This document shows positions 22,101 through 31,766 of a DNA stretch of 64,000 bases, piece by piece; within the stretch, counting starts at the first letter, position 1; each line of letters opens with the position of its first letter. The notes beneath the pieces were generated by a model. It ran no database searches. It was not told the origin of the DNA and worked only from the letters and a program-made list of their open reading frames with translations. Position numbers and translations under genes: made by a program. The stretch is from Ampullaceana balthica. Lineage: Eukaryota; Mollusca; Gastropoda; Lymnaeidae. The stretch spans positions 7,019 to 71,018 of the forward strand of contig CALYLW010001224.1 of NCBI GenBank assembly GCA_944989445.1. The letters are read 5' to 3'.

Positions 22101-24972
22101 GCTAATGCCTTCACCAGTACAAATAACTTACTCAAGTATTACAATTATATTTACATCATTTAAGACATTCTATATCGTGACCTCAGTGACTATTGTGACC
22201 TCTCCTGAACAGGATGTCGAAGTTTCAGGAGACAAGGATGACAGCCGCCTGCTTCATGTTGTCGTCCACAAACCCCAGTCATCTGTCCATGCCAAGCCGA
22301 TTCCGATCCTATCTGCCAAGTTTGTCTTCGACGACCACATTCGTTGTATGGCAGCCAAGCAGAGGCTCATCAAAGGGCGACAGAGGGCCAGACAACAAAA
22401 GATGAACACAATAGAACGTCTGTTGGACATTTCCCTCAATGAAGAAAGGGGACATTTTAACAGGACTGGACCTATTCCTGGTAAGAAAGCTTTAATCCTC
22501 GAAGTAGGAAAAAAAATATGCCAGAATGGACATTTGCAGAATATACTTGTTTCTATTTCATCTGTTGAGATATGCTTCCACTAGGTAAAAATGAAAATGA
22601 TATTTTACACTGTTACTTGACAGTTAGGGCTTCCCAACATGCTCTAGGTCAATTTTCCCTCTAAGATTCGTAGGTCCATGTGCAAAGTAAAAAAATACAT
22701 GTGCAAAGTTGCACACCATTTATTTTTTGTGCAATATTTTACAAAATTAGCTGCGTGGTAATTCTAAACTGCTGCGGGGCATCGGTCAGATATCTGAGCT
22801 GCTGCGCAGCTTAATGGGAACATTGCTCTAGATCCTATGCAACAAACTTACATATCTTTATTATTTGGGGCCAAGCTTAGTCTCTCAAAGCCCTGGCTTA
22901 CTCTCTTAAAGCCCTGGCTTACTCTCTTAAAGCCCTGGCCTACTCTCTCAAGGCCTACCTAGTACATTGCTGAGAAATGCCCCCCCCCCTTTTTTTTTGC
23001 CTCCACAACAAAGGTGCCATTGTTTCTGGTGCAAGCTCCAGTGCTTATTTTGGTCAAGCCCCCCCACAAAAAATATGTCGCTGAAAATGCAATGGCTCGC
23101 ACGTCCTTTAAATTTCTTTTCTGGCAAATCTCATAAATAGTCAACCCTTTCTTTTACAACTATGAAATAAACCATACACATAGTTTTTTTTAGTTTTTGT
23201 ATGAGTTTGTCTTTAAAATGGGCAAGATAATTGGTCTACCTAATGGTTGTCATAATGTGACACATTTCTCAACTGGAGAAATATTGTAGTAAATAATGTA
23301 GTGTATGTATTAAATTTTCAAGTTAAAAATTTGTTATTTTAAAAATGTTATTTAGACAAGCAAGTTTTTAATGTTCTAAAAATGGATCTTATTCTTCATA
23401 CTTAATAGATAACAAATAACACATCTTGCCAGGCTGCCAGCACTTAACATTGCCACAGTCTGATGTCGTTCATTTGGTCACATCTCTGCTTGTTACATCT
23501 TAGGTCGCAGTCACCCTGTCAGAGTTGACGCCAAGAAGTCCAGTAACTCATCGGCTCTCACCTCATCCGGCTCCCAGTCCTCCACCACCTCAGCTTCCAG
23601 TACGTCAACAGTCATCAACGCCAAGGCAAACAGAAGGGTCACGCCGGAGCAGCGGCGCCTGCTCCAGGCGAAAGCTGCGCAGCGAAGCAGGAGTCGTCAA
23701 GAACACCAACAGCCCCTGATGGGCCCGATAAAACCAGGGATGATCCTGAACACAAGTTTGGCCAGGGAAGAGCTGGGAGTTGAAACCACCGACGCCACAG
23801 CTGTAGAGTTGGGTGAGGATGCAACCTCTGCCATGGCTTTTCAGTCACTCAATCATAGCTCAGCATCTGACCCCGCCTTCTATTCCTTGTCGTCCTCGTC
23901 CAGATCCCAAGTCAGGGGGAGTTTGAACTGGTCTGGGGAGGGGGGAAATGGGTGTCTGGAAATACCCATGGAGGATCTGTCGCTCAAAGGCCGCCTGCGT
24001 CACAGCTCAAGTGAGCGGACCAAACCAGGGGGCATGAACGCCAGAGATCTCTTCCGCTTCCAACGAAGTCTTTCTCTCAGCCCCAGCAGACAAAAGCAGC
24101 AGCAGGAGACGTACTTCTTTCCTGAGAGTAAAACTGAGGCAGCCCGCAGGCTTTCTGTACCAGTTACCCTAGATTCATCCAAAAAAAATCCAATAACTAA
24201 AGTTTGCACTGCCACACAGGTTGGAAGGCCTCACAGCCAAAGTAACCCTGCGGATCCCCAGTGTGTGATTAAGCCAGTTCAAGTGAGCAGCTTACCGATG
24301 CGCAGGCGCTGCTTATCAGGCCCTTCTCCGGCAACTCTGAGAGCAGCCGATGCTCCTGTTTTATCGTTGGTCTCTCAACAGGTGGACGCCTCAGACCCGA
24401 ACTCATTCATTCCCATTCCAAAACTGCTACCTCCTGCAGATCCAGTTATAGGAAGCCATAAGCCTGCAATGATACCACAGGCAAAAGATCAGTCTTCTCC
24501 CAGCAGCTCTGGAGCTAGACCCAAACAGTATGCGATAGCTCGAGCAGAACTCAGGCCTGAAGCCAAATCGGCAGCCAGCTGCAGTGAAGGTCTGACTGCT
24601 CACAAGTTAAGTCTACATGGGCTCCAGCAGGAGGCAGAGGACAAACGACTGGCGAGTGGCAGGGATGATATGAAGATGGGCCCAAATAGCGCTGTCAGCC
24701 CAGAAACTCCATCCAGTGATTCGGCCATGTCCAGCGATGCCAGCATGATAAGCGTGAGCAGTATGGCTAGTGAGAGTAGCATGGATGTTGACTCTGACAA
24801 TGCCAGTGGCGGTGTGCCATTAGCTGGGCGTCACGTCGTCATCGGTGCTGCTGCTGGCGGCGGTGGGGGTAAACCAGCCTCAGCTTCACAGCAACTAACC
24901 CAGCTTGCCCAGATGGTCCAGGAGCATTACCCATACAAGAGCTCAGATTCAAAGCACCACCATACTGGCTAG
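7067..24972 (+). CDS. CLEC16A: CLEC16A homologue (20 visible exons, 5' end missing)
   Basis: Twenty exons with GT/AG borders and matching phases encode 1219 residues. They give the conserved CLEC16A/ema/GOP-1 order: end of the FPL domain, helical core with [15 protein letters not shown] and [13 protein letters not shown], then DHIRC. Exons: 7067-7134, 7303-7383, 9743-9848, 10373-10496, 10997-11186, 11322-11372, 11600-11716, 12217-12394, 12583-12757, 13815-13915, 14047-14099, 14875-14944, 15196-15350, 15645-15695, 16045-16173, 16973-17093, 21238-21280, 21484-21595, 22213-22480, 23504-24972. In animals the protein is an endosomal regulator of endosome maturation, autophagy and mitophagy (via the E3 ligase NRDP1 in mammals); the lectin name is a misnomer. 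About 130 N-terminal residues, encoded upstream, are not in the window. The C-terminal 489 codons in one exon are Ser-rich, low-complexity and poorly conserved. A 3.4-kb minisatellite lies in the 16th visible intron. Confidence 0.95.
7303..7383 (+). CDS. CLEC16A: CLEC16A visible exon 2
   Basis: 81 bp, phase 0 at both ends, acceptor TTCTCCAG, donor GTAAGA. Encodes the FPL-domain stretch around [13 protein letters not shown] and ends in FFYNE. Confidence 0.95.
7384..9742 (+). other. CLEC16A intron (2.4 kb)
   Basis: AT-rich with homopolymer and TA runs (for example near 8315-8390). I see no coding or mobile feature that I can support. It ends in TATTTCTTCCAG. Confidence 0.6.
9743..9848 (+). CDS. 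CLEC16A: CLEC16A visible exon 3
   Basis: Encodes [20 protein letters not shown] and [15 protein letters not shown], the very conserved end of the FPL domain. Acceptor CTTCCAG, donor GTAATG, leaving phase 1. Confidence 0.97.
10373..10496 (+). CDS. CLEC16A: CLEC16A visible exon 4
   Basis: Encodes [20 protein letters not shown] and the following acidic/His segment. Donor GTAAGT, split codon at both ends. Confidence 0.95.
10997..11186 (+). CDS. CLEC16A: CLEC16A visible exon 5
   Basis: Encodes [19 protein letters not shown] and [14 protein letters not shown]. The acceptor at 10995-10996 is chosen because it keeps HRSR aligned with the family; CAG at 11000-11002 is a possible in-frame alternative two codons downstream. 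Donor GTAAGC. Confidence 0.93.
11322..11372 (+). CDS. CLEC16A: CLEC16A visible exon 6
   Basis: A 51-bp phase-0 exon ([17 protein letters not shown]) matching the family's SLYLLSQ segment. Acceptor TCTCTCTACAG, donor GTGAAC. Confidence 0.92.
11600..11716 (+). CDS. CLEC16A: CLEC16A visible exon 7
   Basis: Encodes [20 protein letters not shown] and a Gly/Pro-rich loop. Acceptor TTATCCCAG, donor GTCAGT, phase 0. Confidence 0.93.
12217..12394 (+). CDS. CLEC16A: CLEC16A visible exon 8
   Basis: Begins [17 protein letters not shown], like the family's IRCF...LERSLE segment, then runs into a charged, poorly conserved linker. Acceptor TTTAATAG, donor GTTAGT. Confidence 0.88.
12583..12757 (+). CDS. 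CLEC16A: CLEC16A visible exon 9
   Basis: Ser/Thr/Pro-rich disordered linker, assigned because it is open in the phase required on both sides and has a clean acceptor (TTTGACAG) and donor (GTGAGA). Not conserved enough for a firm residue match. Confidence 0.8.
13815..13915 (+). CDS. CLEC16A: CLEC16A visible exon 10
   Basis: Encodes [12 protein letters not shown] and [18 protein letters not shown], a strongly conserved helix pair. Acceptor TTTTAAAG, donor GTGAGT. Confidence 0.95.
14047..14099 (+). CDS. CLEC16A: CLEC16A visible exon 11
   Basis: 53 bp encoding [17 protein letters not shown], acceptor TTTTCCCAG, donor GTAAGC. Less conserved, but the phase fits exactly between its neighbours. Confidence 0.88.
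14875..14944 (+). CDS. CLEC16A: CLEC16A visible exon 12
   Basis: Encodes [20 protein letters not shown], matching the family's LAERLIRIMN helix. Acceptor ATTTCTAG, donor GTTAGA. Confidence 0.92.
15196..15350 (+). CDS. CLEC16A: CLEC16A visible exon 13
   Basis: Encodes [18 protein letters not shown] and, at its end, QLRNFYK. Acceptor GAACCAG, donor GTAAAA. Confidence 0.93.
15645..15695 (+). CDS. CLEC16A: CLEC16A visible exon 14
   Basis: 51 bp encoding [17 protein letters not shown], almost invariant in the family. Acceptor TTCCTCAG, donor GTTAGT. Confidence 0.96.
16045..16173 (+). CDS. CLEC16A: CLEC16A visible exon 15
   Basis: Encodes [20 protein letters not shown] and [17 protein letters not shown], among the most conserved blocks of the protein. 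Acceptor GTGATTTAG, donor GTATGT. Confidence 0.97.
16456..16740. mobile_element. Putative MITE with inverted ends (intronic)
   Basis: ATGCCACCATGGTTTGG near 16460 recurs inverted as CCAAACCATGGTGGC near 16719, giving ends of about 17-20 bp with a 3-nt indel around a 285-bp body. I cannot fix a target duplication. It lies in the intron between visible exons 15 and 16. Confidence 0.5.
16834..16993 (+). repeat. 80-bp tandem duplication spanning an intron/exon junction
   Basis: Two adjacent 80-bp copies (16834-16913, 16914-16993) with one difference (ATTATGG versus GTTATGG). Each contains the pyrimidine tract, CCCTCCAG and the first 21 bp of visible exon 16. Only the second copy is followed by the rest of the exon. 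Splicing to the first acceptor would add 80 nt and reach a stop codon. Confidence 0.95.
16973..17093 (+). CDS. CLEC16A: CLEC16A visible exon 16
   Basis: Encodes [20 protein letters not shown] and TQLPLTKEE...KTEDVLDL. The acceptor at 16971-16972 is the downstream one of the duplicated pair and the only one that gives the conserved reading. Donor GTGAGT. Confidence 0.95.
17094..21237 (+). other. CLEC16A intron carrying the minisatellite
   Basis: A 4.1-kb intron. Positions 17124-17148 are a (TA)n run, 17150-17650 look unremarkable, and 17651-21100 is a 29-bp minisatellite. The acceptor before 21238 is preceded by an ordinary AT-rich stretch. Confidence 0.85.
17651..21100. repeat. 29-bp minisatellite, about 118 copies
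   Basis: The unit is 29 bp with core GGGTTGGTTGGGACACATT followed by (A/G)CACACTGAT. Variants include GGTTGTTGCACATTAC, GGTTTGGACACATT, ATTGCACATGGATGGATTGG and rarer TTAGTTGGGACGCATT. Variants are clustered: mostly TTACAC forms in the first 1 kb, paired GTTGCAC units recurring from about 18.37 to 20.1 kb, and alternating TTGCACATGGATGG / ACTGATGG forms at 20.1-21.0 kb. This suggests higher-order amplification. Since 29 is not a multiple of three, ORFs cycle through frames; they are by-products. The plus strand is G-rich with three short G runs per unit. Confidence 0.98.
21238..21280 (+). CDS. CLEC16A: CLEC16A visible exon 17
   Basis: 43 bp encoding [13 protein letters not shown], completing the [10 protein letters not shown] block across the minisatellite intron. 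Acceptor TACCATCAG, donor GTGAGA. Confidence 0.95.
21484..21595 (+). CDS. CLEC16A: CLEC16A visible exon 18
   Basis: Encodes [20 protein letters not shown] and [13 protein letters not shown], conserved in the family. Acceptor TATTTCAG, donor GTAATA. Confidence 0.95.
22213..22480 (+). CDS. CLEC16A: CLEC16A visible exon 19
   Basis: Encodes [20 protein letters not shown], then [20 protein letters not shown], the last well-conserved block. Acceptor CTGAACAG, donor GTAAGA. Confidence 0.96.
22650..22825 (-). mobile_element. hAT-type MITE, copy 1 (TSD CTCTAGGT/CTCTAGAT)
   Basis: A 176-bp element with inverted ends CAATTTTCCCTCTAAG and TTAATGGGAACATTG and an 8-bp target duplication with one mismatch. 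It is inverted relative to the copy at 29012. Shared interior words include TTTTTTGTGCAATATTTTAC and CTGCGCAGC. It lies in the CLEC16A intron before the last exon. Confidence 0.85.
22877..22958. repeat. 21-bp tandem repeat, about 4 copies
   Basis: Unit AAAGCCCTGGCTTACTCTCTT with a few substitutions, in the last CLEC16A intron. Confidence 0.9.
23504..24972 (+). CDS. CLEC16A: CLEC16A visible exon 20 (last coding exon)
   Basis: 1469 bp open in the required phase from the acceptor TCTTAG to TAG at 24970. It encodes 488 residues of Ser/Pro/Gln-rich, probably disordered C-terminus, with a basic patch ([20 protein letters not shown]) near its start and runs such as [20 protein letters not shown]. 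In mammals this tail is also low-complexity and shorter. Kept as coding because frame, base composition and lack of stops agree. Confidence 0.92.
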
Positions 24973-27900
24973 GGGTATTAGTCTCATCCCATGGTTTCTG
25001 AAGAAAAAGCAATAGACTCCTGAGGCTCAAGAAGTAATTATACTGTTGCAATACATTTTAGTTGTTTTCTTTTTAAAAAATTATTTGATAAATTCTTTGT
25101 CTACACCGTTGTTGAGAAGTTTAATTCCCAAGCAGCAAAGAGTACATTAAGTGAAACTTAATAGTGAACTCTACAACAAAATGTTGATTGATCAGTTAGT
25201 GAAAATCAACAAACCCTTAGAATAGAAATATTAAAAATTGTCATAACCTTAAAAGGGTAACAATTTCTTTATAAAAAGTCAGGGACAGGCTTAAAATTGC
25301 ACTAAAGGATCAATTATTCATAACAGAAGTCAAGTGCATGAAGTTTGAAGTGCTACCAGCAAAAACAGTTTTGAAAGTTTCATTTAACGAATATGTTACT
25401 TAGATACTTCGGCAACTGTTGAAACTCAGCTCTCGTGTGATATTTTTGATATCCTACATATATACATCATATTATATTTACAGTTGCACCTCCAGTACAG
25501 GAAAATGATTTGAAACTGTTTTAAAATTATGTTAATGAAAACTAAGAGAAAACCAAAGCACTCAATACGTGTTGTTTTAAAGAATCAGAGTCAAACTAAC
25601 TGATTTCAGATGGCTGATGAAATTTAAATACTTAAACTAAAAATGTGTCCAAAGAATGGTGGCATTTGAACCCCAACCTTAAACTTTACAAATGGATACG
25701 AACGTGAACCCCCAAAAAGTAAATATAAATTTTCTGAAAATTCTTACGTGCATTGTTTTTAAGAAGAAAAAAAAAGTTAAATCAGGAACTTAAAATTATT
25801 TTCAGTTTAAATCCTCACACAAAACCGTTTTTTCAAGTAGCATTTTTTAAATAGCTAGGAAGAAGAAAAAACACCAGCTCTTAAAGTTTTTTGGACTACG
25901 TATTATTCCTTTATTTATTTTAAACCTACAGAAATGAATTTTCTTCAATATCTTTTATAAAAGAAATCCACAACACAAGCAATAGACACACAAAACAACA
26001 ACACTTGATACGAGAGACATGTGTTGTGAAATGCTGTGTTTTTAAAATAAGCGTGAGATGTCTGTAATAATACAGAAAGTTTTGAAACGTTTTTGATAGA
26101 TGCGTCTTAGCATGCCTTAGCTTGTTTCATGTCGACAACAAGCTAATTGGGGCATGGTCCAAGGAAAGTGTTTGGGGCTTTGAAAGATCAATGAGATGGG
26201 GCATGTTAGTGTTCTGTTAGGAATTCCCTCCAGCAAACATCATTAGTGAAGATTAATGCAGCATGTTTGTACATCGCTGATGATGTATCTGCTATTAGAA
26301 AATATTATATGGCCTTGGATGTCAGTTCTTTTATTGCCAAATTGATACCCTGTGAGAGAAAATACCACCAAAATAGTACCTCTGTTCATAACTTTAAATT
26401 TTATCAAATCTCAAAAAGTAAAGAAATCTTTTAAGTGTCCATTTATAGGGAAAATATTGGACAGTGTGTTACACATGTCTCACAGTTAACTGACAAGTTT
26501 ATTAAAAGTTTATGTTGATTTAATATTCAAAGTATGCCAATCATAACCAATGTTATTATTTTAAATATTTTATAACTAATGGCATTCAGTCATAATTTTA
26601 ATCTAAAACAACAATGTATGAGACTAGTTTAAATGAACAGGATTTTTTTTTAAAATGCACTTAAAGTTGTGTAAGTTGAACTTGCCAAAAATATTTTTTC
26701 CTGCAATTTTTCAATAAACATGAATATATTTTTTTTCAAACAAAATCCATTGTTTTGTTTCAAGAAAGCAGCTGTTTAAATACAAGATTAGTTTTTATGG
26801 GCAGCTTGTTTAATTCACAAACATGTTGCTCACAATTTGCAAAAAACTATGTGAATCTATCAAAAATTGTTGCTCATAAACTATGTTTAATACACTATTA
26901 TTGTTTCAGATTGTACATAAAGGTAGGGTGTGTTTATTGTGCAATGGAGTCTGGATGGCTGTGTGAAATTCGGTCAAAGGATCTAGTAATGGGTGATGAT
27001 CTTTAATGTATTTGATTTTATAGTGGATTTTGGATTTCATTGTTGCATTTCTTCCTTTTGGGTCCTGATGTATGAATGGAATAAATGGCAATGTTTATTT
27101 TTATCCTCATATTTTATTTATTTCCCTTTTAAATGTATAAATAATATGCTTAAGTGCTGGTCCACATGATTTGTAATATATTGAAGGTTGTCTGGATGTT
27201 TTTCTCTAACTATATTTTATGTAATATAACTACCAGTATTAGAATGACCAATTATTTGAATTCATTTGTCACCTTATGAAAAATACAATTAATCACTTCA
27301 TCAACTTCACTTGAATTATTCTAAACCTAATTTCTTTTTTTTTCCCAAACAGATTAATTAACTTTTGTTACTCCATATAACCACATAAAATCCCGCATTG
27401 ATTGTATTCAGCACTTGAATTAGGATAATAACTCTCAGACTAGTCTTTTACATTTTATGCATTGATATGTTTGTAAATAAAAACATACTGATAGTTACCA
27501 CTCCTGTACTCTAAACAAAGCCCCTACCAACAGATAATTACAAATTGATATACTTCTATGTCAGAATATTATCATTCATTTCTAAGCCCATGCTGAGAAG
27601 TTTACACCAGCTCTCCACTTATAATTCATTGCTTTTTTAACTGGGAGGTTTACTTTATTGAAGACAAAAATATATACATATTTGTACAATAAAACCTAGT
27701 TCTTGTGAGTTTATCATCTTGTACTTGTATGATTCATGCTATTTGTTCAAATACGATTCATTGACCATTATTTATAATTTTATTTGGTTCACTGCTCATG
27801 TTATCTTACCTTTGGTTCTTGTGCTTCCTTTGTTCCATAAAAAATATATGAATGCAAAATATTTGACAAACCAAGACTTTTTAGAAATTACAAAACGATT

Positions 27901-30900
27901 ATTTACAAGTATAATCACATAAATGATCATTAATCATTGTCTCCCAAAAAAGGGGTTTTGACCATTCATGGGGTTTTGAGGGGTTTTCTGTTTGATTCTT
28001 TGAAGAGTAAACTAACAAAAGTATTGATCAATTGTCATCATTATTTTATATTTTAGTTTGATTAAAAAACTTAATCATCACATAATGAGCCATTAAGTCA
28101 TTGAATTGATGTTTTCTTTTACCTTTATATTTTAATGAATCTGGCTGGTGGGTCACTTTGCCCTTTTAGAGAGGTCTCAGTCTCTGTGACATTGATTCAA
28201 TAAGTTAACGTGCTCATAAAAAAAACAACTGAATTTTGTAGCTTTTATGAACAAAAAAGGGAAAGTTAATTATTGCGAGTTTCATGTTCAGAACAAACTT
28301 AGAAACAACCTGGTTAGTCTGTTTCTCTGAAAGCACTGATGCAAGTGGTAAATTCCTTGTAAAATAACTATCTTTCTATGTAGATATATAGAACTGATCA
28401 TTCTTTTGGTGTTTAAAAGTAATAGATTTGATATAGCTGTCTTTGAAAATTGTATTCTTAATTAAATTAAAAAAAAATTATTATAATTATTATTATTATA
28501 TTTTACATTTGTCTGCTGAAGCTGAGTTCTAGAAAATTGTCTGGATACATAAAACCTAGCAGGTCAATAGTACGACTTTAAGATCAATGGCATGAATTAA
28601 TCTTTCTATCACAATGTTAAATGAACATGATGACAGTATAATTTATTGTGAGGTGTTATTCAATTGTATTAATACGCAAATCACTTGATGATGTTATTTA
28701 ACATCAGTTAATCTCCTTCAATAAGATGCATGCTTATTTTTTAAAAAAACTTTCAGAAAAATTGTTTTCTTACTGAGAAAAATATAAAATAAATACATTT
28801 CATGACATTAATTCATATTTGAATTTGACTATTCATCTTAATATTTTTCTCATGGTTCTCTGTAAACTTGGTAGAAAGTTGTTAGCTGGTAGTTACAACT
28901 TAGCTTTTAGAGTTTTAAAAAGCTTATTCAAGATTTATATCAGTTTTAAATGAGATTTCCTTTACTGAAACATCACAGAAATGCTAACCATCAAACTTGT
29001 GTAGTCAGATGCAATGTTCCCTTTAAGCTGCGCGGCAACGCAGATATCTGACCGATGCCGCGCAGCAGTTTAAAACTACCGTGCAGCAAATTTTATAAAA
29101 TATTGCACAAAAAATGGATGCTGTGCAACTTTGCACATGAGTTTTTTTTTACTTTGCACACGGACCCACCAACATTAGAGGGAACATTGGTCAGATGTAT
29201 CTCTGGAATAATGAGAATAAGTAAGTGAATGAATTTTGTCATTTTTTTGGATGAAATTAAATTAAATCAGGTGTCATTACTGATGGAATTATTAAAGCAA
29301 ACTTACATTATTACTACTCAAAACTGAATTCATTTGTGAGATGTAGCTGTATTTACTCCAGGAGCTTCATTATCAAATGCTTTTATTGTATGTACATATA
29401 AATATTTCTTGTACAATTGCATCATTTTTTTCCTACAGGGGATTAAAGTCATCTTGAGTGTCATTTAAATAAACAATTATCCTAATTACATTTAGCTATT
29501 TTAAAAAACATTTAACATCTTAAATAAGACATTTAGTATGTATAGCATATAATAATACAACAACCTTCTGACTCTAGCTATTTAAGTAATTTCAAGATGT
29601 TTAGATCCTTCTGAAAATGTGTAATTACAAATATGGTCTGCTTTGTAACATATTTGCTCAAACATTCCAAGTAATTAAAAAATATATAAAAAGCAAGCAG
29701 CAAACAAAGAAATGTAATCTTATATTAGCAAACAATCTTTGAATTAAAAGGTTACAGTCTTGGAGGATACTTAATAAAACCAATGCCACTGGGGTGATTG
29801 ATATTTTTATATGTACATTTCATAAATATTTTTGTGTGTAAAAATACTCAGTTGTTTGATGTGATATTTGGACATTCCTTGTTTACTTTTTGGCTGCAAT
29901 AGGTGGCATAATAATAAATGTCCATCTTACAAGAAGATTTTTTAGCTGTTTATTGTTTATGACAATTAGGTATGTACAGTGAAAAATTATGTAATGATAT
30001 GATGCACTGTGTATTATATGGGAGACAAAATTAGTCTGGGATCATGATACTCACTAGTTAATTTCTTAAATCAAATCTTCATTTTTCCTAATATAATTTA
30101 TAGTTTTTTCAAAATAGTTTTGTGGTGATTGAATAAAATTTGCTTTCAACTGAATGGCCATTTCTATAAAAAATATTATGTTAGTTTCTTTAGATAATAA
30201 TATACATCTGAAAACTATAAACCAAATTCATAAACTAAATCTAAAGGGAGCGTTTGTTTTCCTCAAGAGTAAACAGAATTGCATTTCAGCTGGAATGTAT
30301 TTGACAAGCTGTAGAGCCTAATAAGCTTAGCATTGCATAGAGATATGACTTCAGGAATAACAGGTTCCAGGAAAAATTATCTTTACTTAATAAAACAATG
30401 TGTTGATTTTATCTTGAGAAATTGACTACCCTGACTTTTTAAAAGTCTTAGTTTCTGTACTTTACACTTACACACACAAAAAATGACTACAACACTAAGC
30501 CTAAAAATATAAAAACACACCTTATATATACATAATATGTTCAAGTATGTGACTATTTGTTATACAAGAGCCTCAGTTGCTGGAATCTACATCATTGTTT
30601 GTGTCTAAATAAATTTATAATTCCATTAGCAGAAAATAAATATGAATTTTAAATTATTTCTTTCTTTTAGTCTTCAGCTGTCAAAATGTATTGTTTGAGT
30701 TTTTCTATTTGACACCTTGAATAAGTAATGATGAGTCACTAATAACTAAATGACTACACAAGACAAAAATCTGTCAGTATATTTTATATAGCTTACTAAA
30801 CTTTTCTACAGTTATCAGGTAGAGAATTGTTTCAATAATAGAACAAGGAAAAAGGGTATCAGATAGTTTATTGAATTTTTTAAATAACAACAGACAAATC

Positions 30901-31676
30901 CTTTTTTGCTCTGCTCATGTATGTATACAGTACATATATTATGGGCATTGATAAATATTCTACTATCAACTAATACTTTAAGGCCCAACTAACATTTTGC
31001 AGAAGCAAAAAAAAACAAGACTTTTTGATTAATTTATGCTGTGATTGGATTAACAAAATTGAACAAATTTATATTGCACATATAATTAAATGGACATTTT
31101 TAAAAACAAGGTGCGTATCCAAATTTAAATAGAGTAAGTTTTTGGAAAAACTTCTTTAGGACTGGTGTTCTTATGAGTCCATTAATTACATCAACAAAGA
31201 TAAAATAAAACAAATGCATTTAATTTAATTAAAAGGAATGCAGTTCACAGAAACAACACAAATTTCAGTATTTGTGTGTGTGGGGTTTGGGACATAAAAC
31301 AAACCAAAAACCTTAAGCTTCCCTGAGAAAATCTGAAATAAAAAAAAACTTTCAGCTGGCTGTTTAAAAAAAAAGGTACTTGAAACAAAAAAATTTTTTT
31401 TTAGGAACTAGCTTAAATTTATATTAGATAGATATCCTATGACCAATTATAGTTACTATTGCAAATGGCTTGTTAAGTCAATAGGAATTTATGTAAATGT
31501 GTATCCTTAACTCAAATATTCCACAAAATACAAAACAAATAAAAAGTACATGGCAATAGCAATCAAGTATCACAGTATTTAAGTATATGATGTCAAATAT
31601 TTGACAATTTTCTCAGAGCCTGAGTGATACTTCATAAATCAGTAAATTATATCAATAAATGCAGTCACTTGTCTGG
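24973..31676. other. CLEC16A 3' UTR and intergenic AT-rich DNA
   Basis: No convincing ORF. The first canonical AATAAA I see after the CLEC16A stop is at 26713-26718, followed by T/GT-rich sequence near 26750, so a 3' UTR of about 1.75 kb is plausible. Other AATAAA motifs occur near 27079, 27476 and 27688. Apart from the MITE at 29012-29189 the region appears featureless. CLEC16A and C12orf4 converge on it. Confidence 0.6.
29012..29189 (+). mobile_element. hAT-type MITE, copy 2 (TSD GTCAGATG)
   Basis: A 178-bp element from CAATGTTCCCTTTAAG to TAGAGGGAACATTG, flanked by perfect 8-bp GTCAGATG duplications (29004-29011 and 29190-29197). The 8-bp TSD and inverted ends indicate a hAT-mobilised non-autonomous element. 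Confidence 0.92.
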
Positions 31677-31766
31677 TTAATTTGATTTTACCACTAGAGG
31701 ATTGGACAGTCGAAATATAGTTGGTATCATGTTGCTGATCTGGTGAAACAGATCTTCTGACAAGCC
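31677..31766 (-). CDS. C12orf4: C12orf4 coding exon 12 (stop)
   Basis: Encodes [20 protein letters not shown] and a short tail ending at TAA (31677-31679). Acceptor AATTTTTTCAG. Confidence 0.95.
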   Translation of the reverse strand, partial: GLSEDLFHQISNMIPTIFRLSNPLVVKSN

